Below are positions 25,197 through 32,075 of a stretch of DNA of 32,075 nucleotides, piece after piece (the stretch's first letter is position 1; each line of letters opens with the position of its first letter). The stretch is from Nitrospinaceae bacterium UBA3496 (GTDB lineage Bacteria > UBA8248): positions 1 to 32,075 of the forward strand of contig DFQF01000058.1 in NCBI GenBank assembly GCA_002377645.1. Direction: 5' to 3'. Made by a program: the position numbers and the translations under genes. A model generated the notes under the pieces. The model was not told the DNA's origin. It saw only the letters and a list, made by a program, of their open reading frames with translations, and made no database searches.

Positions 25197-26605
25197 AACT
25201 TCTTCTTTTTATGGGAAAAAAACTTTTTCTTTTCTTTAGGTGTATTTATTCCTCGTTTATTTTTGTTCGGTGTTGATTGTTCTGATTTTTTTTCTTGCTG
25301 AGGTTTTTCAAATCTTCTTTTATTTCTCTTAGGCCAGGTTTTTTCTTTGCTAGTAGAATTTGCCGGTTTTGTAGATTTTATTTTTTTTTGATTTTTTTTG
25401 AAATTGTCGGTTTTTACCTCTGTTTTCTTCTGATTTTCATAGGAATGAGGTGAAATTTGAATCTTCTGTTTCGATTTCTTTTCTATATTTCTTAAAAAAC
25501 TCATCTCAGAAACATCACAAAATGAATAAGCTATCCCCTCTGAGCCCGCTCTTGCAGTTCTACCTATTCGGTGTATGTAATTTTCAGGAATATTTGGCAA
25601 TTCATAGTTTATAACATGACTTACTCTAGAAAAATCTATCCCACGAGCTGCCACATCGGTCGCTACAAGTATCCTTGCTCGTCCCTTTTCAAATTGTCTA
25701 AGTGCTCTTTGTCGAGCAGATTGTGTTTTGTCACCATGAATTGTTTCCGCTCTGAAACCTGAACGATGAAGTTTTTGTCCTAAATAATTAGCCCCTCTTT
25801 TTGTTTTCCTGAAAATAATTGTATGAGTCATTTTTTTACTCTTTAAAAGGTCAAAAAGAAGATTCATCTTATTTTGAGTATCGATTAAATAAACATATTG
25901 TTTGATTTGGTCTAAGATTATTTTTTTAGGTGTAACATCTACACGTATAGGATTATTTAAAATATTTTTTGCCAATTTACTCACTTCTTCCGGCATTGTT
26001 GCAGAGAAAAGCATAGTCTGTTTCTTAAATGGTAGATTCTTCAATATTTTTTCTATATCTTTAATAAAACCCATGTCTAACATAAGATCGGCTTCATCTA
26101 ATACAAGATGAGAAATGTTCTCGAGATCTACATATCCTTGTTGAATAAGATCTAGTAATCGACCTGGTGTGGCAATAATAATATCTACACCTCTAGTGAG
26201 AGCTGCAACTTGATAAAGTTGTTTTATTCCTCCGTAAATAACAGTATGACTTACAGAGGTGTATTGACCATAGGATTCGATACTTTTGCCAATTTGTAGA
26301 GCAAGTTCTCTGGTAGGTGCAACGATTAATGCTCTAGGTATAGGTTTTCGTTTTTCTTTATGCCCATTTTGAATTTTGTCTGATTTCTTTTTCATTATAT
26401 CTAAAGATATGTGCTGCAGGATGGGAAGAGAAAATGCAGCTGTTTTTCCACTGCCCGTTTGTGCTATTCCCAAAAGATCATTTCCTTCAAGAAGCTTAGA
26501 AATCGTTTTTTCTTGAATAGGAGTAGGATTGCTGTATTTTTTCTCTATTAGTCTTTTTTCAAGAGGTGATATGAGACCGAGTTTTAAAAATGGTGATTCG
26601 ACCAT
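25193..26605 (-). CDS. DEAD-box RNA helicase (RhlE-like)
   Basis: This ATP-dependent RNA helicase has all core motifs: the Q motif PTPIQEKT (28-34), Walker A AQTGSGKT (48-55), PTRELALQ, ATPGRLLD, DEAD, SAT, ATDVAARG and HRIGRTARAG. It is 470 residues, with about 80 C-terminal residues rich in Lys, Gln and Asn, a typical basic RNA-binding tail. RhlE-like enzymes act in ribosome assembly and RNA turnover, often in the cold. The subfamily (RhlE rather than CsdA or SrmB) is judged from length and the short tail. AAAAGG lies before the ATG. Confidence 0.93.
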   Translation of the reverse strand: MVESPFLKLGLISPLEKRLIEKKYSNPTPIQEKTISKLLEGNDLLGIAQTGSGKTAAFSLPILQHISLDIMKKKSDKIQNGHKEKRKPIPRALIVAPTRELALQIGKSIESYGQYTSVSHTVIYGGIKQLYQVAALTRGVDIIIATPGRLLDLIQQGYVDLENISHLVLDEADLMLDMGFIKDIEKILKNLPFKKQTMLFSATMPEEVSKLAKNILNNPIRVDVTPKKIILDQIKQYVYLIDTQNKMNLLFDLLKSKKMTHTIIFRKTKRGANYLGQKLHRSGFRAETIHGDKTQSARQRALRQFEKGRARILVATDVAARGIDFSRVSHVINYELPNIPENYIHRIGRTARAGSEGIAYSFCDVSEMSFLRNIEKKSKQKIQISPHSYENQKKTEVKTDNFKKNQKKIKSTKPANSTSKEKTWPKRNKRRFEKPQQEKKSEQSTPNKNKRGINTPKEKKKFFSHKKKKF

Positions 26606-26751
26606 TAAAATCTTTTCCTTTTATTTAAACTTGAGTTTCCTTGTATGCTATTTTGTATAGCACTCGAACTTATGTTCTTAATTTCTGTAAATGTCAACTT
26701 TAGCAAGCCGGATATTTCAATTCATTGATATGAACTTTGAAATCCTTGAGG

Positions 26752-26757
26752 TATAAT
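26752..26757 (+). promoter_or_regulatory. Possible -10 element (TATAAT) before a selenoprotein gene
   Basis: A perfect TATAAT lies 38 bp before the ATG at 26795. The only TTGATA-like -35 is 21 nt away, which is too far, so the promoter is uncertain. Confidence 0.35.
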
Positions 26758-26794
26758 TACTGAATATTACTTCATCAAATTTAAAGGATTGGAT

Positions 26795-27451
26795 ATGAAT
26801 ATTGTGATGTGGAATTGTTATGTTTGACCGTATGCATATAGAGCCACGGAGTGGCTTACACGTTTGATGGAAGTTCAATCTGATTTGAAAGTAACGTATA
26901 AAGCATTTGTACTTGAACAAATGAATTTTGGTAAAGTGAGAGGACCGAAGTGGAAAGCATGGAAAGATAGAACTTTTCCTAGTAGAGATATGCCTTCTCA
27001 TGAAGCTGCTAAATGTGCTGCCTTACAGGGAGAAGAAGTATTTTCTGCATATCATCTGCAACTTCATAGGGCAAAGCACGTTGATAAAAAAGATATAACT
27101 AATCAACTAGTCCTAAGAGACATTGCGATTCAGTCTGGATTAGATGTCGGTAGGTGGGAAGAGGATATGAAAAATGGAAGTGGAATTTCACAAGTAGCTG
27201 ACGATCATATGGAAGCAGAAGAAACTTGGGGCGTGTTTGGTGTGCCAACTCTCTATTTTGAAAAAGGCAAACCATTATTTCTAAAGTTAGAAGAAGGTGA
27301 CTGGGAGGGAGTAGATGATCAGGGTCTCTTAAATGCTGTCATTGAAACAACGGTTGAAAGACCTTACATCCTTGAAGTGAAAACTCCAGAATCTTCAAGA
27401 CGTTCTGAAGCATCTCAGAAAAAATATAAGAAATATATTGGAGAAAAGTAA
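26795..27451 (+). CDS. DsbA-like thioredoxin-fold selenoprotein with CxxU motif (in-frame TGA = Sec11)
   Basis: The ATG at 26795 has an AAAGGA-type site 8-9 nt upstream. Its frame contains one TGA (26825-26827, codon 11) and otherwise runs 218 residues to a normal stop. The context is NCYVUPYAYRAT. Sec11 followed by Pro sits where DsbA/FrnE proteins have the first Cys of CPxC, but the residue at the usual second Cys is Ala14. A Cys lies three residues upstream instead, giving C8-x-x-U11. The helical domain follows, then WGVFGVPTLYF with cis-Pro151, a thioredoxin-fold hallmark. There is no signal peptide, so it is probably cytosolic. A hairpin at 26841-26857 fits a SECIS. A call starting at an internal codon after the TGA (26864) would drop the active site. 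The gene precedes a DUF971 gene by 23 bp. Confidence 0.88.
26841..26857 (+). promoter_or_regulatory. Bacterial SECIS-like hairpin of the CxxU gene
   Basis: Thirteen nt after the TGA, GAGCCAC pairs with GTGGCTT (7 bp, one G-T end pair) around GGA; the apical pair can open to a CGGAG loop. This is a compact, stable hairpin at the expected distance. Confidence 0.65.
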
Positions 27452-27474
27452 ATCAAAATTTAGGAAAAGCTAGT

Positions 27475-27813
27475 TTGAATACTGAAATGCGAAAGCCAAT
27501 AGATTTAACAGTCGACAAAAAAGATGGTGAACTCCGAATTGTTTGGAATAATGGAGTTAGGAGTATTTATAGCTTTGATTATCTTGCTTTAATGTGTCCT
27601 TGTGCAAATTGTAAGGAAAAACGATATGAGAGTGAAAAAAATCCTCTTAACGTTCTCTCTGGTCCATCTGGCCCTGTAGAATTACAAAGTGCAGACATGG
27701 TAGGAAGGTATGCTATAAATTTCTCATGGTCCGGGGGATGTGCAAGTGGAATCTATTCATTCGATTATCTGGACGAAATTGATCCGGAAAAGAAAAATTC
27801 TGAAATAGAATAA
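27475..27813 (+). CDS. DUF971 (GBBH-like N-terminal domain) protein
   Basis: This 112-residue protein is the stand-alone form of the N-terminal domain of gamma-butyrobetaine hydroxylase (DUF971). Family signs are the first half KKDGELRIVWNNGVRSIYSFDYLAL and the Cys cluster CPCANC (near residues 37-42), probably a zinc site, followed by AINFSWSGGCASGIYSFDYL. Stand-alone DUF971 proteins are common near Fe-S cluster genes, but their function is unproven. The start is TTG, with AGGA about 9-10 nt upstream; an ATG 12 bp downstream is a less likely start. It follows the CxxU selenoprotein gene by 23 bp and precedes the hydro-lyase pair by 37 bp. Confidence 0.87.
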   Translation: MNTEMRKPIDLTVDKKDGELRIVWNNGVRSIYSFDYLALMCPCANCKEKRYESEKNPLNVLSGPSGPVELQSADMVGRYAINFSWSGGCASGIYSFDYLDEIDPEKKNSEIE

Positions 27814-27850
27814 TTGAAATAATAAGGTTCTTTTAAAGGAGATATTCTCT

Positions 27851-29107
27851 TTGGGAAAGACTATTGTTGAAAAGATTCTTTCAAATCATTCGGGACAAGA
27901 CGTAAAATCCGGAGATTTTGTTGTTTCTGATATTGATTATGTAATGGCTGGTGATGCAAAAGGTCCAAAATCTATTGATATCATGCGAGAACATAATCTT
28001 GAATTTAATTTAGAACCCCATAAAACAGATCTTATTATTGATCACTTTGTCCCTGTGCAGTCCACCCATTGGGCTAATGATCATAAAAAATTAAGAGATT
28101 TCTCTATTGAGAAAGGCATTAATCTTTTTGATGCTGGTTCTGGAGTTTGTCATACAATTGTTACCGAAGAGGGAAAAATATTGCCTGGTGGTTTGGCGAT
28201 TGGTGGAGACAGTCATGTTTGTACTTATGGTGCTTTAAATTGTATTGCTGTTGCTGTTGAAAGTATTGAAATTGCATCTGTGTATAATACTGGAAAACTT
28301 TGGTTTCGTGTTCCTGAAACTATTCGTGTGAAGTTCACAGGAAAAATGCCGCCTGGTGTTTTTTCTAAAGATCTGGTCTTAAACCTTGCAAATCAATTAG
28401 GAGAGAACGGGGCAAATTATCAATGTCTGGAATATACAGGTGATTCAGTTTCTTCATTGTCTATGGATGCACGTTTTACTATTTCGAACATGTCTGTAGA
28501 TATGGGAGCAAAAACGGGTGTTATGGAATCAGACGAGAAAACAATTGACTGGTTGAAGTCATGGGATTTAAATTTTAAATCCATAAAATCAGATCCTGAT
28601 GCTAAATTTGCAAAGGAAATTACCATTGACGTTTCTAGTCTTTCCCCACTTCTATCCGCACCTCCTGCAGTGCATAATATATCCAAAGTTAGTGAAAGTG
28701 AGAAGAAAAGAATAGATCAAGCCTTTATTGGAACTTGCACAAATGGCCGTCTGGAAGATTTGGTAATAGCAGCGAAAATTCTTAAAGGGAGAAAAATAAA
28801 TTCTCATGTTCGGTTTTATGTCGCTCCTTCAAGTAGGAAGATTTTAGAGACAGCAATGGAAAAAGGTGTACTCAAAATACTTTCGGATGCTGGAGCAACA
28901 ATTTTAGCATCTGCATGTGGTCCATGTGCATCTATGAATGGAAATGGACTTCTAGGCGATAACGAAAGGGCAATTTCTTCCGCGAATAGAAACTTTCCAG
29001 GACGACTTGGAAGTAAAAAGTCAGAAATTTATTTATCTTCTCCAGCTACAGTAGCTGCGAGTGCTGTAGTAGGAGAGATTACAGATCCTAGAGAATTTTT
29101 AAATTAA
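27851..29107 (+). CDS. Aconitase-superfamily hydro-lyase large subunit (LeuC/homoaconitase-like)
   Basis: This 418-residue subunit contains the [4Fe-4S] cluster of the isopropylmalate isomerase/homoaconitase family. The Cys ligands are C296 (GTCTNGR) and C356 and C359 (CGPC). The signature GGDSHVCTYGALN is present. The length suits the shorter LeuC/HacA-like branch (about 418-420) rather than the 466-residue branch. The start is TTG, 8-9 nt after AAGGAGAT. The small-subunit gene follows 12 bp later. No leuA or leuB gene is in the window, so the product could be isopropylmalate, homoaconitate, dimethylmalate or another 2-alkylmalate. Some normally conserved positions are changed. Confidence 0.87.
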   Translation: MGKTIVEKILSNHSGQDVKSGDFVVSDIDYVMAGDAKGPKSIDIMREHNLEFNLEPHKTDLIIDHFVPVQSTHWANDHKKLRDFSIEKGINLFDAGSGVCHTIVTEEGKILPGGLAIGGDSHVCTYGALNCIAVAVESIEIASVYNTGKLWFRVPETIRVKFTGKMPPGVFSKDLVLNLANQLGENGANYQCLEYTGDSVSSLSMDARFTISNMSVDMGAKTGVMESDEKTIDWLKSWDLNFKSIKSDPDAKFAKEITIDVSSLSPLLSAPPAVHNISKVSESEKKRIDQAFIGTCTNGRLEDLVIAAKILKGRKINSHVRFYVAPSSRKILETAMEKGVLKILSDAGATILASACGPCASMNGNGLLGDNERAISSANRNFPGRLGSKKSEIYLSSPATVAASAVVGEITDPREFLN

Positions 29108-29119
29108 AGAGGCAAACGA

Positions 29120-29614
29120 TTGAAAAGAAATCCTCGTATTTTTCGTTTTGGTGATAATATAAGTACAGATGTACACCTCTCATCAAAATATAGACCTATA
29201 GGAACTTCCTTAGAAGATTTGAAAGATTCTGCATTTAGAGATCTAGATTCAGAATTTTCAACTTTGGTTCAAGATGGAGATTTCTTAGTTGCAGGAAAAA
29301 ATTTTGGTTTAGTAAGTAGTAGGCAAGATTCTGCTATAGTATTGAGAGAATTAGGGATTTCATGTGTTTTGGCAAAAAGTTTTGGTCATATGTTTTATCG
29401 GAATGCTTTAAATTCTGGACTCCCACTAGTAATATGCGATACTGAAAAAATTCTTGATGAAGATTCGATTGAGGTGAACTTCGAGGATGGTCAAGTAAAA
29501 TTTAGGGATGAAGTACTTAATTTTCCTCCTTATCCAGAATCAATAATGAAGATGATAAAAGCAGGTGGGTTAATATCTTTCATTAAGGAAAATCGAGGAT
29601 ATTTTTCTAATTAG
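29120..29614 (+). CDS. Aconitase-superfamily small subunit (LeuD-like)
   Basis: This 164-residue swivel-domain subunit pairs with the LeuC-like protein just upstream. The FGDNISTD segment at residues 10-17 is the family start. The substrate-side loop reads NFGLVSSRQD (61-70) rather than the NFGCGSSRE of typical LeuD. The SSR core (including its catalytic/anion-binding Arg) is kept, but the two residues before it and the Glu after it differ, which argues for a different or broader substrate. The start is TTG, with AGAGG upstream. The gene is translationally close to its partner (12 bp). A separate gene rather than a fused one is normal for this superfamily. Confidence 0.85.
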   Translation: MKRNPRIFRFGDNISTDVHLSSKYRPIGTSLEDLKDSAFRDLDSEFSTLVQDGDFLVAGKNFGLVSSRQDSAIVLRELGISCVLAKSFGHMFYRNALNSGLPLVICDTEKILDEDSIEVNFEDGQVKFRDEVLNFPPYPESIMKMIKAGGLISFIKENRGYFSN

Positions 29615-29635
29615 AACGTATCATTAATTGTAAAG

Positions 29636-29998
29636 TTAATTTTCGGATTCTTCGTGAAGTTCTTCTTTGGGGATTTCATTTTTAAACGCAATTAAAATTT
29701 TAGCAGGCTGATCTTCAATTGTGGCAGCACTGTGGATTGCATTTGCGTTGATTATGATGACTTGTCCTGATTCTATAATTGAAAGTTCCTCTTCTACGTT
29801 GAATTGCATTTTACCTTCTAAAATAATGATCGATTCTTCCCTTTTATGTGCATGATAAGGAACAATTACCCCAGGTGGTTGTTCCGCTTCAAAAATATCA
29901 TATCCAAAATCAGTTAAGGCAGCTAACAGTTCTTCTTCTTCTTCCTCACAGCCAAATGCTTCCATCGTATTCTGAATCTTGAACCTTGAACTATCCAT
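29636..29998 (-). CDS. Cupin-domain protein
   Basis: This small cupin has 120 residues. The first motif carries the ligand-type sequence VPYHAHKREESIIILEGKM (near 46-64), with two His and a Glu. The second motif lies in ANAIHSAATI (near 90), with its His. Metal binding is therefore plausible. It has a highly acidic N-terminal and C-terminal edge and no signal peptide. Upstream on the same strand lies YqeY (14-bp gap), so it may end the operon. The function is not assigned; small cupins often bind ligands or act as epimerases or dioxygenases. Confidence 0.78.
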   Translation of the reverse strand: MDSSRFKIQNTMEAFGCEEEEEELLAALTDFGYDIFEAEQPPGVIVPYHAHKREESIIILEGKMQFNVEEELSIIESGQVIIINANAIHSAATIEDQPAKILIAFKNEIPKEELHEESEN

Positions 29999-30012
29999 TT
30001 AGGAAACCCTCT

Positions 30013-30462
30013 CTAACTATTTAATAATTGTTTTACAATGTTGCTAATTCTTGAACCATTTGCTCTTCCAGCCAATTCCTTAGTTAGAATGGGCATTACT
30101 TTTCCAATATCTTTCATAGAGGATGCATTTTGTTCTGATACAACACGTTCGACTACACTTTGAATCTCTTCATCAGTCATTTGTTCGGGGAGGTAATTTT
30201 TTATAAAATTTGATTCTTCCTTTTCTTTGTCAGCAAGATCTATTCTTTCAGCTTCTCTATATTGACTCTCTGCCTCTTCGCGTTTCTTTAACATGCTTTC
30301 TAAAATTTTAATAACTGAATCTTCATTTATATCTTCCCCACTTTCTTTGTCCTTATTGAGAATCTCTGAACGTATCATACGTATAGTAGATAATTTCAAC
30401 TGGTCTTTTGACCGCATTGCGTCTTTCATATCATCTTCTAGTTTTTGTCTAGTTTGACTCAA
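30013..30462 (-). CDS. GatB/YqeY-domain protein
   Basis: This protein matches the YqeY family (GatB/YqeY domain) with 149 residues when read from the TTG at 30460-30462, as MSQTRQKLEDDMKDAMRSKD. That start has GGGG about 6 nt upstream and gives the standard length, whereas a more distant in-frame ATG would add 22 unusual residues. The DMKDAMRSKDQLKLSTIRMI helix is the family hallmark, and the C-terminal GKVMPILTKELAGRANG-type end is intact. YqeY resembles the tail of GatB, which binds tRNA, but its own function is unclear. Its start overlaps the upstream VanZ gene by 14 bp. Confidence 0.88.
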   Translation of the reverse strand: MSQTRQKLEDDMKDAMRSKDQLKLSTIRMIRSEILNKDKESGEDINEDSVIKILESMLKKREEAESQYREAERIDLADKEKEESNFIKNYLPEQMTDEEIQSVVERVVSEQNASSMKDIGKVMPILTKELAGRANGSRISNIVKQLLNS

Positions 30463-30850
30463 GAATTTCCCCAAATTTAGTTTCAGAGTAAGCGGTGTTT
30501 TTATTTCTAAATCGCAGGTACAAAACACCGAAAGCAGATCCTATAACATCTGCTAAAAAATCACCATAGGTAGAGTCTCTTCCATAAACAAATCCTTGAT
30601 GATATTCATCTAAGAAACCATTAAGTATACTGAATAGAAAGATTCCAAAAGAGATAGTATTAATTGCAGTCTGGCTAAAAATATTACATATAGGTTTCCA
30701 GAAAAGTATTGTTAATACAAAGTATTCAAGAATATGGATTATTTTATCGAAACCGTAGAATATTTTGATTTCTGAATTACCCAAACTGAATGAAGAAAGT
30801 GAGTGGATTAGTATTAAATATGCAATGGCAACCAACCATCTTTTTTTCAT
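30449..30850 (-). CDS. VanZ-like membrane protein
   Basis: This 133-residue integral membrane protein of the VanZ family has about four transmembrane segments (near 5-20, 35-50, 60-80 and 100-118). The signature is the DEYHQGFVYGRDSTYGDFLADVIGSAFG-like segment (here split by the usual variation). VanZ proteins are linked to teicoplanin resistance in enterococci, but in most bacteria the role is unknown. The ATG overlaps the stop of the M16 gene by four bases (ATGA-type), and the gene overlaps yqeY by 14 bp: a tight, co-translated operon. Confidence 0.85.
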   Translation of the reverse strand: MKKRWLVAIAYLILIHSLSSFSLGNSEIKIFYGFDKIIHILEYFVLTILFWKPICNIFSQTAINTISFGIFLFSILNGFLDEYHQGFVYGRDSTYGDFLADVIGSAFGVLYLRFRNKNTAYSETKFGEILESN

Positions 30851-32075
30851 TTCTGTTCCTTGTTTCGACTGTTGCCGACTTCTGTGATAACGAAGTGATT
30901 TTTCTTGATATATTTTTTTGAAGCATCTTTTATCTGTTGCAAAGTGACGGATTTTATTTTATTTAAATAAACTTCAGGGTAGTTTTTCGAAAACCCTAAT
31001 CGTTCTATTGCTAAAATATAGTCCGCTATTCTTCCTGAAGAATCAAATTTTGTTGCAAAACTTCCTGTTAAATATGATTTTGCGTCATTCAATTCTTCAA
31101 TTGTGACACCAAATCTTTTTAATCTTTTTATCTCGGAGAGTGCTTCGGAAACTGCAAGTTTTGCATTTTCATTTTTAGTTTGTAAGGCTAAAATCCAATA
31201 TCCATTCTCGATACCAGATGCAAAGTAACTATAGGCAGAATAAACCAGTCCTCTTCTTTCACGTAGATTTTTCAGTATTCTACTTTCAAAACCTCCTCCA
31301 CCTAAAATGTAATTCATGATTCGTGCCGTATGAAAATTAGGGTCAGTGCGTTTGATAGAACGGTTTCCCATTATCACAGTAGTTTGAGAAAAAGGCTTTT
31401 TGATATATTTTTTCTCTGTTTTATTTTTTAATAGAGGTAGTGTTTTAGAAGGTATATGCAATCGGTTTGAATTCCATTTACTAAAAAATGTTTGAACTAA
31501 TCTTTTAGCTTTCTCTTTTTTTATATCTCCTACAAAGACAAAAATAGTGTCATTTCTTTTGTAGTGTTTATTGTAAAAGTCAACAATATCTTTTTTTTCG
31601 ATTTTCTTAATTGTTTTGCTACTTCCTTCAATTAATCTTCCATAAGGATGATCTCCATAAAGGGAGGACAAAAAAGATTTTCTTGCTATATAGTTCGGTG
31701 AAAATTGTCCTTTTTTTTCTTTTCCATATAGTCTCATTTTTGTTTTCCTAATTTCATTCTCAGGAAAAGTTGGATTATTTAGAATGTCTGACAGAAGTTC
31801 AAAACCTTTTTCTAAATCTCTTTTTAAAAGTTTTGTAGAAACTGTAACGAAATTATGCCCAGTTTCAAATGAAACTCCCCCTCCTAATTCATCATTCAAT
31901 TTTTCAATAGAAAGTGCGTCTCTTGTTTTCGTTCCTCTTCCCAGTGTTAATGCAGTTAAGTTAGCTAGACCCGCAAATTCCTTTTTTTCGTATTTCGAGC
32001 CTGCATGTATTGAAATTCTTATCGTTACAAGCGGGAGCTGTGAAGATGACTTTGTAAGTAAGATATTTTTATTTT
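30847..32075 (-). CDS. M16-family zinc-peptidase-like protein, N-terminus outside window
   Basis: The minus-strand frame is open to the right window edge, giving about 409 C-terminal residues. It has the M16 fold: a GSKYEKKEFAGLANLTAL-type first helix and strand, LNDELGGGVSFETG, and later ILGGGGFESRILKNLRERRGLVYSAYS, which belongs to the second half-domain. The zinc motif HxxEH of active M16 proteases is not there: the equivalent position reads FAGLANLTAL. This resembles the inactive partner subunit in two-gene M16 pairs, so an active partner probably lies just upstream, outside the window. It begins the operon leading to VanZ and YqeY. Confidence 0.85.
   Translation of the reverse strand, partial: NKNILLTKSSSQLPLVTIRISIHAGSKYEKKEFAGLANLTALTLGRGTKTRDALSIEKLNDELGGGVSFETGHNFVTVSTKLLKRDLEKGFELLSDILNNPTFPENEIRKTKMRLYGKEKKGQFSPNYIARKSFLSSLYGDHPYGRLIEGSSKTIKKIEKKDIVDFYNKHYKRNDTIFVFVGDIKKEKAKRLVQTFFSKWNSNRLHIPSKTLPLLKNKTEKKYIKKPFSQTTVIMGNRSIKRTDPNFHTARIMNYILGGGGFESRILKNLRERRGLVYSAYSYFASGIENGYWILALQTKNENAKLAVSEALSEIKRLKRFGVTIEELNDAKSYLTGSFATKFDSSGRIADYILAIERLGFSKNYPEVYLNKIKSVTLQQIKDASKKYIKKNHFVITEVGNSRNKEQK

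Noticed and set aside
1..32075. CRISPR array, IS element, integrase, attachment site, tRNA or rRNA
   Set aside because: No regularly spaced repeats, transposase or integrase ORF, or cloverleaf-like sequence was seen by eye; a tRNA scan would be needed to be complete.

Overview
The window is a gene-dense, low-G+C (about one third by eye) chromosomal segment from a free-living bacterium, with short intergenic gaps and mixed strands. I see no phage, IS element, CRISPR array, rRNA or tRNA. The gene set is core housekeeping (PriA, TypA, IlvD, YqeY, an RhlE-like helicase), sulfur assimilation and a small catabolic cluster. Use of selenocysteine (Sec) and frequent TTG starts suggest an uncultivated, possibly marine lineage. 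I cannot name the phylum.

The main result is three selenoprotein genes that ordinary gene calling would truncate or miss, because each contains an in-frame TGA at a redox motif. They are a MerT-like small membrane protein with a Cys-Sec pair (7312-7599, minus), a DsbA-like protein with a Sec-Pro-Phe-Cys motif (9101-9733, minus), and a second DsbA-like protein with a Cys-x-x-Sec-Pro motif (26795-27451, plus). Each TGA is followed 13-17 nt later by a short hairpin placed like a bacterial SECIS element. The MerT-like hairpin has a GGUCU loop, close to the loop I recall for the E. coli fdhF SECIS.

Layout: 1-6.2 kb has the end of an SDR dehydrogenase, a coiled-coil protein, priA, and a minus-strand pair (M23 lipoprotein, typA). 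6.3-9.7 kb has a PLP dehydratase, the MerT-like selenoprotein, a CIA30 protein, a small unknown, RidA and the DsbA-like selenoprotein. 9.8-15.7 kb has a MetX fused to a C-terminal NIL domain, a DUF3891 protein, a Nudix hydrolase, a methyltransferase, ilvD and a calcium-repeat lipoprotein. 15.8-21.3 kb is a plus-strand run of three tandem acetamidase/formamidase paralogues followed by a Gfo/Idh/MocA dehydrogenase, a cupin, a MaoC hydratase, a SnoaL-like protein and a 51-residue protein. It looks like one catabolic operon of unknown substrate. 21.4-25.2 kb is a siroheme/sulfite-reduction operon (cobA, siroheme reductase, cbiX-like chelatase) divergent from a DUF4202 gene, with a repeated motif in the shared promoter region. 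25.2-29.6 kb has a DEAD-box helicase, the CxxU selenoprotein, a DUF971 protein and a divergent LeuC/LeuD-like hydro-lyase pair. The right end is a minus-strand operon of an M16-family protein (cut by the window edge), VanZ, YqeY and a cupin.

Connections: MetX, sulfite reductase, siroheme synthesis and possibly DUF4202 point to assimilation of sulfate or sulfite into methionine. The thioredoxin-fold and MerT-like selenoproteins point to redox or metal chemistry that depends on selenium. The Sec insertion genes (selA-D, tRNA-Sec) are not in the window and must be elsewhere if this reading is right.
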